Shown: piece by piece, positions 5,613 to 7,248 of the stretch
How positions within the stretch are numbered: the stretch's first letter is position 1
Layout: every line of letters begins with the position of its first letter
Assembly: GCF_937890585.1 (NCBI RefSeq)
Contig: NZ_CALACG010000256.1
Span: forward strand, 1 to 7,248
Direction of reading: 5' to 3'
Length of the DNA stretch: 7,248 nt
Origin: an uncultured Campylobacter sp.
GTDB taxonomy: Bacteria; Campylobacterota; Campylobacteria; Campylobacterales; Campylobacteraceae
The notes under the pieces: generated by a model
What the model was told of the DNA's origin: nothing
Seen by the model: the letters and a program-made list of their open reading frames with translations, nothing else
Databases searched by the model: none
Position numbers and translations under genes: made by a program

Positions 5613-7190
5613 ATGATAAATAAGCTAGACGAGCTAGGTCTAAAAGAGATCAAAAAGATAAATCATAATCTAAGCTACGACGAGCTTTTTGAGCTTGAAA
5701 AGGCAAACAATGAGGGCAGAGTCTCAAGTAACGGCACATTTATGGTTGATACTGGAATTTTTACAGGCAGAAGCCCAAAAGATAAGTACTTTGTCAAGCA
5801 AGATCCAAGCCAAAAATACATCGCTTGGGGCAAGATAAATCAGCCTATCACAAAGGAGCTTTTTGACAAGCTTCTTAAAAAAGCAAAAGAGCAGCTAAGT
5901 GGTAAAGAAATTTTTATCCAAGATGCATTTTGTGGAGCTAGCAAAAAGAGCCAAAAATCAGTCCGCTTCGTCACCGAAGTAGCGTGGCAAGCGCACTTTG
6001 TAAAAAATATGTTCATCCGCCCAAGTGAAGCGGAGCTGGCTAAATTTGAGCCTGATTTTGTAGTATATAACGCTTGCAAGACAAAAAACGAGGACTACAA
6101 GGCTGATGGGCTACATTCAGAGGTCTTTGTCATCTTTAATGTCGAGGAAAATGTCGCAGTGATCGGTGGCACATGGTATGGCGGCGAGATGAAAAAGGGC
6201 ATTTTTTCTATGATGAACTACTGGTTGCCACTTGAGGGCAAGCTAAGCATGCACTGCTCTGCAAACGTAGGCGAGAAGGGCGATACGGCGCTATTTTTCG
6301 GCCTATCTGGCACTGGTAAAACGACACTTTCAACCGATCCAAAACGCAAACTAATAGGCGATGACGAGCACGGCTGGGACGATGATGGGGTGTTTAACTT
6401 TGAGGGTGGCTGCTATGCAAAATGTATCAATCTTGATCCAAGCAGCGAGCCAGAAATTTACGCAGCGATCAGGCGTGATGCACTACTTGAAAATGTCGTG
6501 GCTGACGAAAACGGCGTGGTTGATTATAAAGATGGCTCAAAGACTGAAAACACACGCGTGAGCTATCCGATCTATCACATCGACAACTACGAGCCAAGCT
6601 CAAGTGCTGGCCATCCAAAAAATATCATCTTTTTAAGCGCTGACGCTTTTGGCGTGCTTCCTCCAGTTGCAAAGCTAACAAAAGAGCAGGCGATGTATTA
6701 TTTCTTAAGTGGCTACACAGCAAAAGTTGCTGGCACAGAGCGCGGTATCACCGAGCCAGTCGCTACTTTTAGCGCTTGCTTTGGCGAGCCATTTATGCCA
6801 CTTCACCCAACCGTCTATGCAAAACTGCTTGGTGAGAAGATCGATAAACACGGCGTTAATGTCTATCTTGTAAATACAGGCTGGAGCGGCGGTGCTTACG
6901 GCGTTGGCAAGCGTATGAGCATCAAAGCAACGCGTGCTTGCATAAATGCGATCTTAGACGGCAGCATCACAAAATGCGAATTTGAAAATTTTGATAAATT
7001 TAACTTCGCTATACCAAAAGAGCTCGATGGTGTCGAGACAAAACTGCTAAATCCTATAAATACATGGACACACCCAGCTGAGTACAATATTTCACGCGAC
7101 AAGCTTGCTAAAATGTTTGTTGAAAATTTCAAACGTTACGAAGATGTAAAAGAGGGCGTTGAGTACGCCAAAGCTGGTCCAAAAGCTTAA
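5613..7190 (+). CDS. pckA: Phosphoenolpyruvate carboxykinase (ATP)
   Basis: This 525-residue cytoplasmic enzyme converts oxaloacetate and ATP to PEP, CO2 and ADP, the entry step of gluconeogenesis (EC 4.1.1.49). Its length is normal for the ATP-type family. Visible motifs are [15 protein letters not shown] (46-60, with the substrate-binding arginine R53), K194/K195 in GEMKKG and H214 in SMHCSANVG (Mn2+/catalytic region), the P-loop GLSGTGKTT (230-238), the metal-binding LIGDDEHGW (247-255, D250/D251), R315 in [26 protein letters not shown] (376-391) and [14 protein letters not shown] (421-434). No key residue is missing. The start has AAAGG 7 nt upstream and lies 102 nt after pycB. Together with PycB it links pyruvate to PEP. 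In C. jejuni, which lacks phosphofructokinase, this route is needed for sugar synthesis and the enzyme has been reported essential. The direction in vivo depends on metabolites; CO2-fixing use is possible at high CO2. Confidence 0.98.
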   Translation: MINKLDELGLKEIKKINHNLSYDELFELEKANNEGRVSSNGTFMVDTGIFTGRSPKDKYFVKQDPSQKYIAWGKINQPITKELFDKLLKKAKEQLSGKEIFIQDAFCGASKKSQKSVRFVTEVAWQAHFVKNMFIRPSEAELAKFEPDFVVYNACKTKNEDYKADGLHSEVFVIFNVEENVAVIGGTWYGGEMKKGIFSMMNYWLPLEGKLSMHCSANVGEKGDTALFFGLSGTGKTTLSTDPKRKLIGDDEHGWDDDGVFNFEGGCYAKCINLDPSSEPEIYAAIRRDALLENVVADENGVVDYKDGSKTENTRVSYPIYHIDNYEPSSSAGHPKNIIFLSADAFGVLPPVAKLTKEQAMYYFLSGYTAKVAGTERGITEPVATFSACFGEPFMPLHPTVYAKLLGEKIDKHGVNVYLVNTGWSGGAYGVGKRMSIKATRACINAILDGSITKCEFENFDKFNFAIPKELDGVETKLLNPINTWTHPAEYNISRDKLAKMFVENFKRYEDVKEGVEYAKAGPKA

Positions 7191-7196
7191 ATTTAT

Positions 7197-7228
7197 AGCC
7201 TTGCGGGTAGGTTACCTACAAGGCTTTT
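7197..7228 (+). terminator. Intrinsic terminator after pckA
   Basis: AGCCTT (7197-7202) pairs with AAGGCT (7220-7225). Inside it, after a 4-nt one-sided bulge (GCGG), GTAGG (7207-7211) pairs with CCTAC (7215-7219) around a TTA loop. Four T residues (7225-7228) and further AT-rich sequence follow. The stem begins 7 nt after the pckA stop, so pckA ends its transcription unit here. The remaining 20 bases of the window hold nothing I can identify. Confidence 0.8.
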
Positions 7229-7248
7229 AAATTTAAACTATCAAATAG

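Noticed and set aside
4502..7132. Open frames on the - strand within pycB and pckA (for example 4853-5140, 5840-6079, 6896-7132) and a + frame at 6361-6561
   Set aside because: They overlap the well-supported pycB and pckA frames, have no recognisable domains, and no independent ribosome site or promoter was evident.

Overview
The window reads as a piece of a Campylobacter chromosome, more like the C. concisus / C. curvus / C. showae side of the genus than C. jejuni. The DNA is AT-rich but not extremely so, has many AAATTT-type words, and is densely packed on one strand. The pycB-pckA pair preceded by tandem sodium-dependent (NSS/SNF) transporter genes matches the order I recall from C. jejuni (Cj0935c-Cj0934c-pycB-pckA). 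The species is an inference. All six genes are on the + strand, and I see no RNA genes, mobile elements, CRISPR arrays or gene remnants.

Region 1 (1 to about 3663) is a transporter operon. It holds the 3' end of one NSS-family symporter gene, a complete second NSS paralogue, then the small (DctQ-like) and large (DctM-like) membrane subunits of a TRAP transporter of the mannitol/chloroaromatic (FcbT2/FcbT3) type. The genes are 1 nt apart or overlap by 8 and 13 nt, so translational coupling is likely. The unit ends in a strong intrinsic terminator (11-bp perfect stem plus a T-run). No substrate-binding TRAP subunit is present.

Region 2 (about 3664 to 5518) is pycB, the carboxyltransferase/biotin-carrier subunit of a two-subunit pyruvate carboxylase. 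Its sequence is divergent but keeps the metal ligands, the catalytic lysine and the biotin lysine. A short perfect hairpin overlaps its stop codon.

Region 3 (5519 to 7248) is pckA, an ATP-type PEP carboxykinase with all recognisable active-site motifs. It has a plausible sigma70 promoter, a dyad just upstream of the -35 element, and a terminator after the gene.

Together the two enzymes interconvert pyruvate, oxaloacetate and PEP (anaplerosis and gluconeogenesis) in an organism that lives on amino and organic acids. The adjacent transporters plausibly import such substrates with sodium, but no substrate can be read from the sequence. I do not see a new multi-gene system. The points of most interest are the TRAP pair lacking its binding protein inside an amino-acid-transporter operon, the divergent pycB, and the dyads around the two enzyme genes.
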